Source of the DNA: Robinsoniella peoriensis
Lineage (GTDB): Bacteria; Bacillota; Clostridia; Lachnospirales; Lachnospiraceae
NCBI RefSeq assembly: GCF_042680125.1
Contig: NZ_JBHTNY010000016.1
Reading direction: 5' to 3' (one strand)
Length of the DNA: 64,000 bases
How positions within the stretch are numbered: the first letter of the stretch is position 1; each line of letters starts with the position of its first letter. This document shows, piece by piece, positions 50,010 through 58,773 of this stretch. Below the pieces are notes generated by a model, which saw only the letters and a list, made by a program, of their open reading frames with translations, ran no database searches and was not told the origin of the DNA. Position numbers and translations under genes: made by a program.

Positions 50010-51104
50010 ATGAATAAAAAAGAAGTTACGGCTACGGATGTAGCAAAAGCAGCGGGAGTATCCCAGGCTGCTGTTTCTATGATCCTCAATAAGAAATACA
50101 ATGTTTCTTTTTCCAGAGAGACAATTGATAGAGTTGAAGAGGCAGCACGGAATTTAGGATATTCAATGGAAAAGAAATCTGCCAGGCAGCAGTCCAGAAT
50201 GAAAGGGACAATCTTTGTAGTATGTCCCAATCTAAACAATCCCTATTATGGTATGCTGATTGACGGAATTGAACAGGCAGCTTTAAAAAACCGTTTTGAT
50301 ATATTCGTCTGCCAGACGAACCGGAACCTGCAGACAGAAGAGAAATATTTGAAACGGCTTGAAAAGCTTTGCCCTTCTGGTATTATCTATACCTGTATGC
50401 CGGCTTTTCCGGACATGGTCAACCGGATGGCAATGAAAATACCGGTAGTGTTTATCGGTGAAAAAAATAATAAATTATTAGTTGACTCCATAGAACTGGA
50501 CAGCCGGAAGCCTGGCAGTATGATAGCCAGATATCTGCTGGAGCTTGGGCATCGGAAAGCAGGGTATATTTCGACTGCTGTAAATGAAAAACAGCCCGCC
50601 AGACTAAGGCGCAAGGAGGGATTTACAGAAGAATTCGAAAATGCGGGAATAGATCATCAGGTATTTATAAAAGAGCCTGATGAGGCACGAAAAGCCCCCT
50701 GTCTGCAAAACATGGATATGGAATTTCAAGTGGGTTACCTGCTGACGCTGGAGCTGATCAGGGAGGTGCCGGATATTACGGCAATCGTAGGGTTAAATGA
50801 TATGATAGCGCTTGGAATCAGAGATGCTCTTTTGCAGGAGAAATACAGAATACCCAAGGATATTTCGGTTGTAGGCTGTGACAATATACTGGCATCCCAG
50901 ATGCGTGGAATTGATTTGACGACGGTAGATCATTATGCAGGGAAAAAGGGAGAAGATGCCTGTAACCTTCTGATGCAGAAAATGGAACGCCAGAAGAGAG
51001 AAAAAGAGATAATGACAGAACATGTGGTTCACAGAGTGGAATATGAACCGCGTTTGATTATACGTGGGACTTCATCTTATGCTGTTTATAATTTAAAATA
51101 TTAA
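50010..51104 (+). CDS. LacI family transcriptional regulator
   Basis: A 364-residue repressor. The N-terminal helix-turn-helix reads ATDVAKAAGVSQAAVSMILN with the hinge ETIDRVEEAARNLGYSM. The effector domain from residue 65 (GTIFVVCPNLNNPYYGMLID) has the type I periplasmic-binding fold, with VGLNDMIALGIRDAL and ISVVGCDNILASQM as family marks. The start at 50010 follows AGGGGGTATAAAG within the repeat. Its likely target is the glycerol-1-phosphate dehydrogenase operon 100 bp downstream, but no clear operator was identified. Confidence 0.92.
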   Translation: MNKKEVTATDVAKAAGVSQAAVSMILNKKYNVSFSRETIDRVEEAARNLGYSMEKKSARQQSRMKGTIFVVCPNLNNPYYGMLIDGIEQAALKNRFDIFVCQTNRNLQTEEKYLKRLEKLCPSGIIYTCMPAFPDMVNRMAMKIPVVFIGEKNNKLLVDSIELDSRKPGSMIARYLLELGHRKAGYISTAVNEKQPARLRRKEGFTEEFENAGIDHQVFIKEPDEARKAPCLQNMDMEFQVGYLLTLELIREVPDITAIVGLNDMIALGIRDALLQEKYRIPKDISVVGCDNILASQMRGIDLTTVDHYAGKKGEDACNLLMQKMERQKREKEIMTEHVVHRVEYEPRLIIRGTSSYAVYNLKY

Positions 51105-51136
51105 TAATAGAATTCATTTATAATTTGATACCGCCT

Positions 51137-51165
51137 TTGACAAAACAGAAAAAGTCGGGTAGAGT
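51137..51165 (+). promoter_or_regulatory. Promoter of the glycerol-1-phosphate dehydrogenase operon
   Basis: Perfect TTGACA (51137-51142), 17-nt spacer, TAGAGT (51160-51165, 4 of 6 match). It starts 33 nt after the lacI-type stop codon, so the dehydrogenase pair can be expressed independently. Confidence 0.7.
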
Positions 51166-51205
51166 AGCAGCATAAGAAAATTTCTCAGGAAAGAAGGAGT
51201 CCATT

Positions 51206-52549
51206 ATGAAGATAAAAGACTGGCAGGAATATTTAAACAGGGAAATACCATGCAGCTGCAGCAAAGAACATCGCTGCGATATTGATGAAATACTGATAGA
51301 AGCGGGTGCGTTAAAGAAGCTTCCGGGCATTTTATCCCGCTATAACTACCAAAATATCTGCGTCGTATCTGACATTCATACGGAGCAGGTTGCAGGTAAG
51401 ACAGTCTCCGCTCTATTAAATGAAAATGGATATCAATATACGAAGGTAGTGTTTCCGGAAGATGAATTGATTCCGGATGAAAGGATATTAGGGAGCCTGT
51501 TGGTTGATTTGCCGCAGAATTGCGATTTGATCCTGGCAGTAGGCTCCGGAACCATCAATGACCTTTGCAAGTTTATCAGTTACAAATTAAATATTGATTA
51601 TTTTATTTTGGCAACAGCGCCTTCTATGGATGGATTTGCTTCCAATGTAGCTCCGCTGATTGTAAAAAATCTGAAGACCACATATGAAGTTGGGAAACCA
51701 AAAGTAATCATCGGAGATCTGGAGATCTTAAAAGAAGCTCCGATTTCTATGATCGCTGCAGGTGCAGGAGATATTCTGGGCAAGTACGTGTGTTTAACAG
51801 ACTGGAAACTGGCCCATCTGGTTACCGGAGAATATTACTGCGAGTATGTAGAATCTTTGATCCGCAGTTCCATCGAAGCTGTAGTATCAGCTATTTCAAG
51901 AGTCAAAGAGCGGGACGAAGAGGCAATAGGTTCCATTATGGAGGGATTGGTTTTATCCGGTATCGCTATGAGTTATGTGGGGAATTCCCGCCCGGCATCC
52001 GGAAGCGAGCACCATTTATCCCATTATTGGGAAATGATGTCATTATTCGGAGGCAGCCATGGGGCACTGCATGGGACAAAAGTAGGAATCGGTACGGTTC
52101 TGGGATTAAGAATGTACGAAAAGCTGGGTGAAAAACTGGATAATCTGAAGGAAAAAAGTGCTTCCTTTCATCGGGATGCATGGGATCAGCTGATTCGGGA
52201 AGCATACAGGCAGGCAGCACCTCAGGTGATTCTGTTAGAAAATCAGGTACATAAAAATGCGGACGATGCTGTTCATAGCCGTGTAAATGAGCTTGAAAAG
52301 CATAAAGAAGAGATCAGAAAAATGATAGCAGCCCTGCCAAAAGCAGATGAAATTGCAGGGATGTTAAAAGAAATGGATGCTCCTTTCCAGCCGGCGCAGA
52401 TCGGAGTAGATCATAAAACACTAAAAAACAGTGTATTATATGCAAAAGAACTGCGTAACCGTTTTGGACTACTGCAATTTTTGTTTGATACAGGAGAATT
52501 AGAAGAAATGTCAGAATTAGCTGTGAGGGAATTTTCATGTCAGAATTAA
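51206..52549 (+). CDS. egsA: sn-Glycerol-1-phosphate dehydrogenase (EgsA/AraM family)
   Basis: A 447-residue NAD(P)H- and metal-dependent dehydrogenase that reduces dihydroxyacetone phosphate to sn-glycerol-1-phosphate, the archaeal stereoisomer. Visible marks: Gly-rich LILAVGSGTINDLCKF, the substrate loop ATAPSMDGFASNVAP, and metal-binding residues in AAGAGDILGKYVCLTDW, SEHHLSHYWE and GGSHGALHGTKVG. In Bacillus AraM supplies glycerol-1-phosphate for heptaprenylglyceryl phosphate. Residues 1-45 include CSCSKEHRC, a Cys/His cluster known from such proteins. The ATG follows AAGAAGGAGTCCATT. The 3' end overlaps a HAD phosphatase gene. Confidence 0.88.
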   Translation: MKIKDWQEYLNREIPCSCSKEHRCDIDEILIEAGALKKLPGILSRYNYQNICVVSDIHTEQVAGKTVSALLNENGYQYTKVVFPEDELIPDERILGSLLVDLPQNCDLILAVGSGTINDLCKFISYKLNIDYFILATAPSMDGFASNVAPLIVKNLKTTYEVGKPKVIIGDLEILKEAPISMIAAGAGDILGKYVCLTDWKLAHLVTGEYYCEYVESLIRSSIEAVVSAISRVKERDEEAIGSIMEGLVLSGIAMSYVGNSRPASGSEHHLSHYWEMMSLFGGSHGALHGTKVGIGTVLGLRMYEKLGEKLDNLKEKSASFHRDAWDQLIREAYRQAAPQVILLENQVHKNADDAVHSRVNELEKHKEEIRKMIAALPKADEIAGMLKEMDAPFQPAQIGVDHKTLKNSVLYAKELRNRFGLLQFLFDTGELEEMSELAVREFSCQN

Positions 52550-53337
52550 GTAATAAGAAATTATTTTTATTCGATATCGATGGTACCTTATCCGTCGGTG
52601 ATACCTTGTTTGACGGGTCCAGGGAACTTTTGGAGTATATAGAGAAGATCGGTGGAAGTGCATATTATATTACTAATAATTCCACGAAAAGCAATCGGGA
52701 TTATGTTGAAAAATTTGCCAAATGGGATCTTAGCACTGAGGAAGAGCAGTTTGTCACGTCGGGATACATGGCAATCCGTTATTTAAAAAGTTATTTTCAA
52801 AATCAGAAAATATTTGTACTTGGAACAAAATCTTATATTGCAGAATTACAAAAACAAGGCATTTTGGTAACCGAAGCTGTGGAAGATGACGTGGCATGTG
52901 TGCTGGCTGCATATGACAGTGAGTTAAACTATCAAAAATTGGAAAAAGCCTGTGAGCTGCTCTATCGAAAGGAAGTTGCTTATCTTGCCACCAATCCCGA
53001 TCTTTGCTGCCCGGCACCTTTTGGATTTATACCGGACTGCGGTTCGATCTGTAATATGCTGGAGGCAGCCGTTTACCGCAAACCAAAGTATCTTGGAAAA
53101 CCAAGCCGTGAAGTAGTCGAACTGTGCCTGGAACGGTCTGGATTTACAAGAGAAGAAACCCTGGTGGTAGGGGACCGGCTGTATACAGATATCGCCTGCG
53201 GCATAGAGGGAAAAGCACAGACATGCCTTCTGCTGACCGGTGAAGCGAAGCGGGAAGATCTGGAAAGTACAATTTATAAGCCGGATTATTGTTTTGAGAC
53301 AGTCCGGGAATTATTGGAATTTATAGAGCGATCCTGA
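52537..53337 (+). CDS. HAD-IIA family phosphatase
   Basis: A 266-residue NagD/PGP-type HAD phosphatase. Motif I is FLFDIDGTLSVGD with the nucleophile Asp and the second Asp, motif II is YYITNNSTKS, and motif III/IV is LGKPSREVVELCL through VVGDRLYTDIACG. The C2 cap suits small phosphorylated substrates. It overlaps the glycerol-1-phosphate dehydrogenase by 13 nt, so their products are made together; dephosphorylation of glycerol phosphate or of a related triose phosphate is a reasonable guess. The ATG is preceded by GAGGGAATTTTC. Hairpins and a terminator follow. Confidence 0.87.
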   Translation: MSELSNKKLFLFDIDGTLSVGDTLFDGSRELLEYIEKIGGSAYYITNNSTKSNRDYVEKFAKWDLSTEEEQFVTSGYMAIRYLKSYFQNQKIFVLGTKSYIAELQKQGILVTEAVEDDVACVLAAYDSELNYQKLEKACELLYRKEVAYLATNPDLCCPAPFGFIPDCGSICNMLEAAVYRKPKYLGKPSREVVELCLERSGFTREETLVVGDRLYTDIACGIEGKAQTCLLLTGEAKREDLESTIYKPDYCFETVRELLEFIERS

Positions 53338-53348
53338 TTCGGTGTATA

Positions 53349-53432
53349 CCAGTGCCTCCCGGCGTAAATACGCCGTGAGGTACTGGAGAGCCCAGACAAA
53401 GAAGCGACAAAAAAGCTTCTTTGTCTGGGCTC
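53349..53432 (+). terminator. Tandem hairpins with a strong rho-independent terminator
   Basis: The first hairpin (53349-53386) has CCAGTGCCTC and AGGTACTGG arms with an inner CGGCG/CGCCG stem. The second is a perfect 18-bp stem: GAGCCCAGACAAAGAAGC (53388-53405), 9-nt loop, complement 53415-53432, then CTTCTTT. The doubling is more than termination alone requires. Confidence 0.85.
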
Positions 53433-53477
53433 CTTCTTTATGTATAGATTTTAATCCCTAAAATCCGCACAATTTCA

Positions 53478-53506
53478 TTGAATTTTGCTAAGAAGTATAA
53501 TATAAT
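53478..53506 (+). promoter_or_regulatory. Promoter of the folate operon
   Basis: TTGAAT (53478-53483), 17-nt spacer, perfect TATAAT (53501-53506). The 70-nt leader contains no recognisable tetrahydrofolate riboswitch. Confidence 0.75.
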
Positions 53507-53575
53507 AAACAATTAAAGTAAGTAGAATTTTATCATAATGAGCAGATCATTATTTAAAAAATAGATTGGAGAATC

Positions 53576-54865
53576 ATGAACTACGAAGAAGCAAGAGTAT
53601 ATTTAGACAATGCGGCTAAATACGGAAGTGTACTTGGTCTTGACAACATGAAGGAAATGCTCGCAAGGCTTGATAATCCGCAGGATAAATTGAAGTTTAT
53701 CCATATTTCAGGAACCAATGGCAAAGGCAGTGTACTGGCATATCTGTCAACTGTCCTGAAGGAAGCCGGCTACCGGGTAGGACGTTATATCTCCCCGGCA
53801 TTGTTCCGGTATCGTGAAAGAATCCAGGTAAATGAGATCTTTATTGAGAAGGATTCCCTGGTAGCCCATGTAGCAGCAATAAAAGCGGCGGCAGATGCAA
53901 TGGAAGAAGAAGGACTGCCGCATCCTACTTCATTTGAGATTGAAACGGCGTTGTCCTTTTTATATTTCAAAGAAAAAAAGTGTGATATCGTAGTTCTGGA
54001 AACAGGACTTGGAGGTTTGGATGATGCAACCAATGTGATTACCACCACGGTTATGGAGGTTATTGCATCAATCAGCATGGATCATATGGGGGTACTTGGC
54101 AATACCATCGAAGAGATTGCAGCTAAGAAAGCCGGTATTATAAAGCCGGAAACCCTGGTTGTTACCATGCAGCAGAAGAAAGAAGCCATGCAGGTAGTTC
54201 TCGACACTGCTAAGGAGAAGAACTGCAGTGTGATGATTGCTTCGCCGAAAAGGGCAAAAGATATCCATTATGGATATGAAGAGCAATCTTTCACCTATGG
54301 TGGATACGACAATCTCAGGATTTCCCTTGCAGGAAGTTATCAGATTGCTAATGCAGTGCTTGCAGTGGAAGCGGTAAAGGGGCTGGTACGTTTGGGCTAC
54401 CAGATAACGGAAGAGGTCCTGCGCAGCGCTTTTTTCCACACGAAATGGCCGGGACGTTTTACCCTGATTCGTAAAGACCCGGTATTTATTATTGATGGAG
54501 CGCATAACCGGGATGCGGCTCAGGTTTTAAAAGAATCCATCGAACTGTATTTTCAGAACAAAAAAATATATTTTATAATGGGTGTTTTTAAAGATAAAGA
54601 ATATGATCAAATATTAAAAACCACCGCTCCATTTGCGGAAGCAATTATTACAATCGAAACGCCACATAACGACAGAGCGCTGCCGGCACAGGAGCTGGCA
54701 ATTGCAGCAGCAAAGTACCATAATCATGTGGAAGCAGCAAAAAGCATCCGGGATGCACTGGATAAGAGCCTTTCAATGGCGGGGAAAGACGATGTAATTA
54801 TTGCCTTTGGTTCCCTTTCTTTTTTAGGAGAGATTACCAGAGAAATGGGAGAAAGTGAGGATTAA
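53576..54865 (+). CDS. folC: Folylpolyglutamate synthase / dihydrofolate synthase
   Basis: A 429-residue Mur-ligase-like enzyme that adds glutamate to dihydropteroate and then to folates with ATP. The P-loop is HISGTNGKGSVLAYLST (about residue 43), followed by the folate-binding RYISPALFRYRERIQVN, a catalytic block VLETGLGGLDDATN, SISMDHMGVLGNTIEEIA and IIDGAHNRDAA in the C-terminal domain. As the only folC in the operon it probably has both activities. The ATG follows TTGGAGAATC. First gene of the fol run, with folE 5 bp behind. Confidence 0.95.
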   Translation: MNYEEARVYLDNAAKYGSVLGLDNMKEMLARLDNPQDKLKFIHISGTNGKGSVLAYLSTVLKEAGYRVGRYISPALFRYRERIQVNEIFIEKDSLVAHVAAIKAAADAMEEEGLPHPTSFEIETALSFLYFKEKKCDIVVLETGLGGLDDATNVITTTVMEVIASISMDHMGVLGNTIEEIAAKKAGIIKPETLVVTMQQKKEAMQVVLDTAKEKNCSVMIASPKRAKDIHYGYEEQSFTYGGYDNLRISLAGSYQIANAVLAVEAVKGLVRLGYQITEEVLRSAFFHTKWPGRFTLIRKDPVFIIDGAHNRDAAQVLKESIELYFQNKKIYFIMGVFKDKEYDQILKTTAPFAEAIITIETPHNDRALPAQELAIAAAKYHNHVEAAKSIRDALDKSLSMAGKDDVIIAFGSLSFLGEITREMGESED

Positions 54866-54870
54866 CTATC

Positions 54871-55425
54871 ATGATAGATCAGAGTAAAATCAAAGAAGGC
54901 GTTAGACTTATTTTAGAAGGAATCGGTGAAGATACCACAAGAGAAGGATTGATTGAGACACCGGATCGTATTGCAAGGATGTATACAGAGATCGTAGGCG
55001 GAATGGAAGAAGATGCGGCTGAGCATTTAAGCAAACGCTTTCATGTGAAAAATAATGAAATGGTATTGGAAAAAGACATTACATTTTATTCTACCTGTGA
55101 GCATCATATGCTTCCGTTTTTCGGAAAAGCACATATTGCATATGTGCCAAATGGTTCTGTAGTAGGGCTTAGCAAAATCGCAAGAACGGTAGAAGTATTT
55201 GCAAAGCGCCTGCAGCTGCAGGAACAGCTGACAGCACAGATAGCGGATGCATTTATGGACAATCTGGCTCCCCAGGGAGTAATGGTTATGGTAGAAGCAG
55301 AGCATATGTGTATGACCATGCGTGGAATTAAAAAACCGGGTTCGAAAACAGTTACCGTAGTTACCAGAGGAATTTTTAAAGATAACGAAAAACTGCAGAA
55401 CACATTTTATCAAATGTTAAGGTAG
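54871..55425 (+). CDS. folE: GTP cyclohydrolase I
   Basis: Converts GTP to 7,8-dihydroneopterin triphosphate, the first step of folate synthesis. 184 residues, normal for the type IA enzyme. The zinc ligands are in FYSTCEHHMLPFFGKAHIAY (Cys and His) and in EAEHMCMTMRG (second Cys). Substrate-binding VGLSKIARTVEVFAKRLQLQEQ and the end RGIFKDNEKLQNTF match the family. Only 5 bp separate it from folC. The following gene is an HD hydrolase rather than a Nudix enzyme, which bears on the next pathway step. Confidence 0.96.
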   Translation: MIDQSKIKEGVRLILEGIGEDTTREGLIETPDRIARMYTEIVGGMEEDAAEHLSKRFHVKNNEMVLEKDITFYSTCEHHMLPFFGKAHIAYVPNGSVVGLSKIARTVEVFAKRLQLQEQLTAQIADAFMDNLAPQGVMVMVEAEHMCMTMRGIKKPGSKTVTVVTRGIFKDNEKLQNTFYQMLR

Positions 55426-55435
55426 GTTGAAGCAA

Positions 55436-55918
55436 ATGGATCGGGTTAATGAAATATTATTGAACAGGACTTACGGGGAATGTCTGGGGAAAATCCGTGT
55501 ATGTGAAGCAGACCGGATCTTCTGCAAGCACGATATGGCACATTTTATGGATGTGGCAAGGCTTGCATATATTATAAATCTAAGAGAAGGACTGAATATC
55601 AAGGAGGAGCGGATCTATGCGGCCGCTCTTTTACACGATATAGGGAGACATGAACAGTATATAGATGGTACACCGCACCAGGAGGCAAGCGCCAGAATTG
55701 CTCCGGCTATTTTACAGGCGTGTGGCTTTGCAAAGGCAGAGAGTGAAGATATTATAAATGCCATTGCCCAGCATAGAAACAGTGAAATAAAAAATGAAAA
55801 GAGTCTTGCAGGCATTATCTACAGGGCAGATAAGATGTCCAGAAGCTGCTATGGATGTGAAGCTGAAAAACAGTGCAGCTGGAGTGATGAAAAGAAAAAT
55901 TTAAAGATTCTTTTATAG
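55436..55918 (+). CDS. HD domain hydrolase in the folate operon
   Basis: A 160-residue soluble HD-family phosphohydrolase. Metal motif: His-Asp in CKHDMAHFMDVARLA, HD in AALLHDIGRHEQYIDG, a His in GTPHQEASARIA and IAQHRNSEI, and a final Asp in YRADKMSRSC. A Cys-rich end (CYGCEAEKQC) may hold a metal. It lies between folE and folP, 10 nt after folE, where dephosphorylation of dihydroneopterin triphosphate is needed and no Nudix gene is seen; archaeal MptB shows that HD enzymes act on such pterins. Function here is inference. ATG 55436 is preferred over a TTG three codons earlier. Confidence 0.85.
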   Translation: MDRVNEILLNRTYGECLGKIRVCEADRIFCKHDMAHFMDVARLAYIINLREGLNIKEERIYAAALLHDIGRHEQYIDGTPHQEASARIAPAILQACGFAKAESEDIINAIAQHRNSEIKNEKSLAGIIYRADKMSRSCYGCEAEKQCSWSDEKKNLKILL

Positions 55919-55951
55919 TTATAAAAACAGAATATAAAGGTGGTTAGAGAC

Positions 55952-56764
55952 ATGATGAGAATAGGCAATCGGGATTTTGATGTAGATAAACATACTTATA
56001 TTATGGGCATTTTAAATGTAACGCCGGATTCCTTTTCTGATGGAGGAAAATGGAATAATAAGGATGCTGCCCTTAAGCACGCACAGGATATGATAGAAGA
56101 GGGTGCAGATATCATTGATATCGGAGGCGAGTCCACGAGACCGGGATATACCCTGCTGACTGATGAAGAAGAAATTGCACGTGTTGTTCCGATGATTCAG
56201 GCGATAAAGAGCCGGTTTGACGTTCCGGTATCCATCGATACTTATAAAAGCCGCGTAGCCAGAGCGGCGTTGGAAGCAGGAGCAGATCTGGTAAATGATA
56301 TTTGGGGCCTGAAATATGATGATGACCTGGCAGGTGTAATTGCAGAATATCAGGCACCCTGCTGCCTGATGCATAACCGCAGAGAAGCGGATTATCAGGA
56401 TTTTATCAACGATATGCTGCAAGACCTGAGAGAAACAATTTCCATCGCGAAAAAAGCCGGGATAGCAGACAACAAAATCATCTTAGATCCCGGAGTTGGA
56501 TTTGGAAAGACTTATGAAAATAATCTGGAAGCGATAGACAGGCTGGAGCGCATGCATGAACTTGGCTGCCCGATCCTCCTTGGAACCTCCAGAAAATCAG
56601 TGATCGGACTTACCCTGGATCTTCCGGCTTCCGAGCGATTAGAGGGGACACTTGCCACAACGGTAATGGGTGTCATGAAAAAAGCTGCTTTTGTGAGAGT
56701 TCATGATATCCGGGCAAATGCAAGAATTATTAAGATGACTGAGGCGATCATTGGACGTGCTTGA
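55952..56764 (+). CDS. folP: Dihydropteroate synthase
   Basis: Joins 6-hydroxymethyl-dihydropterin pyrophosphate and p-aminobenzoate; the sulfonamide target. 270 residues. Both family signatures are present: YIMGILNVTPDSFSDGGKW at the N-terminus and ADIIDIGGESTRPGY. Further barrel motifs are VSIDTYKSRVARAALEAGAD, DPGVGFGKTYENNLEAI and GTSRKSVIG. The ATG at 55952 follows AAAGGTGG at 8 nt; an in-frame codon 12 nt earlier is less likely. Next in the operon is the folBK fusion, 70 bp on. Confidence 0.95.
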   Translation: MMRIGNRDFDVDKHTYIMGILNVTPDSFSDGGKWNNKDAALKHAQDMIEEGADIIDIGGESTRPGYTLLTDEEEIARVVPMIQAIKSRFDVPVSIDTYKSRVARAALEAGADLVNDIWGLKYDDDLAGVIAEYQAPCCLMHNRREADYQDFINDMLQDLRETISIAKKAGIADNKIILDPGVGFGKTYENNLEAIDRLERMHELGCPILLGTSRKSVIGLTLDLPASERLEGTLATTVMGVMKKAAFVRVHDIRANARIIKMTEAIIGRA

Positions 56765-56834
56765 ATATGATAGAAATTTAAAACATATTCCGGAGAGCGG
56801 ACATATAAAAACATAAGCTGGAGGAACGGAACGC

Positions 56835-57650
56835 ATGGATAAAATAAAGATTAAAGACCTGGAAATATACTGTCACCACGGTGTGTTTCCAGAGGAAAAT
56901 ACATTAGGACAGAAGTTTATTGTATCGGCAACGCTGTATACGGATACCAGAGAAGCGGGAATGAATGATGATTTAACCAAATCCATACATTATGGTGACG
57001 TAAGTCATTTTATTACGGAATTCATGCAGAATCATACATTCAAACTCATTGAAACGGTTGCGGAAAAACTGGCAATGGAATTGTTGATCGAAGTTGCGAA
57101 TCTAAAAAAGGTTAAGCTGGAGATCAAGAAACCCTGGGCGCCGGTAGGTCTTCCTTTAGATACCGTAGCAGTGGAAATTAAAAGAAGCTGGCACACGGCT
57201 TATATTGCCATTGGTTCGAATATGGGAGATAAAAGTTCCTATCTGCAGGGTGCAGTAAAATCCCTGGATGAACTTTATGGCTGCCAGGTAGAAAAGGTAT
57301 CGGAACTGATTACCACAGCACCTTACGGCGGGGTAGAACAGGATGAATTTTTAAATGGAGCCCTGAAGCTTAAAACACTGTTTACACCTCAGGAGCTGTT
57401 AGAAAAACTTCATGAAATAGAGTTGGAAGCCGGCAGGGAGCGGGTAATACGCTGGGGTCCCAGAACGCTGGATCTGGATATACTTTTGTATGATGATATC
57501 ATCTTAGATACGGAAGATCTGCACATACCTCATATTGAAATGCATTTGAGAGACTTTGTACTGGAACCTATGGTTCAGATTGCACCATATAAGAGACATC
57601 CGCTGCTAAAGAAAACAATGGAACAGTTAAAGGGAGAATTAAATGACTGA
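56835..57650 (+). CDS. folBK: Fused dihydroneopterin aldolase / hydroxymethyldihydropterin pyrophosphokinase
   Basis: A 271-residue two-enzyme protein. Residues 1-118 are FolB: IKDLEIYCHHGVFPEENTLG and TFKLIETVAEKLAMELL, which release glycolaldehyde from dihydroneopterin. Residues 119-271 are FolK: AYIAIGSNMGDKSSYLQGAV, APYGGVEQDEFLNGA and RWGPRTLDLDILLYDD, which add pyrophosphate from ATP. The fusion joins consecutive steps and feeds FolP, encoded just upstream. The ATG follows GGAGGAACGGAACGC. The end overlaps pheA by 8 nt. Confidence 0.95.
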   Translation: MDKIKIKDLEIYCHHGVFPEENTLGQKFIVSATLYTDTREAGMNDDLTKSIHYGDVSHFITEFMQNHTFKLIETVAEKLAMELLIEVANLKKVKLEIKKPWAPVGLPLDTVAVEIKRSWHTAYIAIGSNMGDKSSYLQGAVKSLDELYGCQVEKVSELITTAPYGGVEQDEFLNGALKLKTLFTPQELLEKLHEIELEAGRERVIRWGPRTLDLDILLYDDIILDTEDLHIPHIEMHLRDFVLEPMVQIAPYKRHPLLKKTMEQLKGELND

Positions 57651-58773
57651 TTTAACAGAATTAAGAGATGAGATTGACCGTATTGACAAGGAAATGGTTG
57701 CTTTATTCGAAAAAAGAATGAGCATCAGCGGCCAGGTTGCAGAATATAAAATTGATACCGGAAAGAAAGTATTTGATAAAGCAAGAGAAGCATCCAAAAT
57801 TGAAGCAGTTACCAATATGACTCACAATGATTTTAATAAACATGGTGTGGAAGAATTGTTTCAGCAGATTATGGCTATGAGCAGAAAACTGCAGTATCAG
57901 CTGCTGGCACAAAAAGGTGCAGTAGGAAGACTGCCGTTTATTGAAGTGGATGAAATTCAAAAAGAGAATATAAGAGTTGTATTCCAGGGGGTGGAAGGTG
58001 CATACAGCCATGCCGCAATGAAGGAGTATTTCGGAGATAAAGTAAATGCTTTCCATGTGGAAACCTGGAAGGATGCCATGGAAGCCATCGCAGAGGGCTC
58101 AGCAGATTATGCGGTGCTTCCCATCGAGAATTCTACAGCCGGAATCGTGAACGATATGTATGATTTATTGGTTGATTTTGAAAATTATATTGTGGCAGAG
58201 CAGGTGATCCGCTGTGAACATAAGCTTCTGGCTGTTCCCGGTACTAATCTGGATGAGGTGAAAACCGTATATTCCCATCCGCAGGGGCTGATGCAGTGCA
58301 AGCAGTTCTTAGACCAGCACAGAGGCTGGAAACAGGTGCCTTTAGATAATACGGCAGTAGCTGCAAAGAAAGTATCAAATGACCGGGATAAAACCCAGGT
58401 GGCCATAGCCAGTGCCTTTGCAGGAGAATTTTTTGACCTTCAGGATATGGGTGTTCAGGTATGTTATAACGAAGTCAATTCCACCAGATTTATTATTGCC
58501 ACTAACCAGAGAATTTTCAGAAAAGATGCAGACAAGGTCAGTATCTGTTTTGAAGTGCCTCATAAGAGCGGTTCGTTATATAACATGCTTTCTCATTTTA
58601 TATACAATAATCTGAACATGAGCAAAATTGAATCAAGACCCATACCGGGCAAAAACTGGGAGTACCGGTTCTTTATCGATTTCGAAGGAAATCTCAGTGA
58701 CAGTGCAGTAAAAAATGCACTGCGTGGTATTCGGGAAGAAGCAATCAATATGAAGATATTAGGTAATTATTAG
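57643..58773 (+). CDS. pheA: Bifunctional chorismate mutase / prephenate dehydratase (P-protein)
   Basis: Converts chorismate to prephenate and then phenylpyruvate for phenylalanine. 376 residues. Chorismate mutase (1-90): LRDEIDRIDKEMVALFEKRM. Prephenate dehydratase (about 105-285): FQGVEGAYSHAAMKEYFG, IENSTAGIVNDMYDLL, VNSTRFIIATNQ. ACT domain (about 295-376) with the phenylalanine-binding KIESRPIPGKNWEY, predicting feedback inhibition. It overlaps folBK by 8 nt, so a chorismate-derived branch is translated with folate genes, perhaps because both draw on chorismate. The ATG follows AAAGGGAGAATTAA. Confidence 0.96.
   Translation: MTDLTELRDEIDRIDKEMVALFEKRMSISGQVAEYKIDTGKKVFDKAREASKIEAVTNMTHNDFNKHGVEELFQQIMAMSRKLQYQLLAQKGAVGRLPFIEVDEIQKENIRVVFQGVEGAYSHAAMKEYFGDKVNAFHVETWKDAMEAIAEGSADYAVLPIENSTAGIVNDMYDLLVDFENYIVAEQVIRCEHKLLAVPGTNLDEVKTVYSHPQGLMQCKQFLDQHRGWKQVPLDNTAVAAKKVSNDRDKTQVAIASAFAGEFFDLQDMGVQVCYNEVNSTRFIIATNQRIFRKDADKVSICFEVPHKSGSLYNMLSHFIYNNLNMSKIESRPIPGKNWEYRFFIDFEGNLSDSAVKNALRGIREEAINMKILGNY

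Noticed and set aside
53440..53575. Tetrahydrofolate riboswitch before folC
   Set aside because: The 70-nt leader after the promoter lacks the conserved riboswitch core and pairing.
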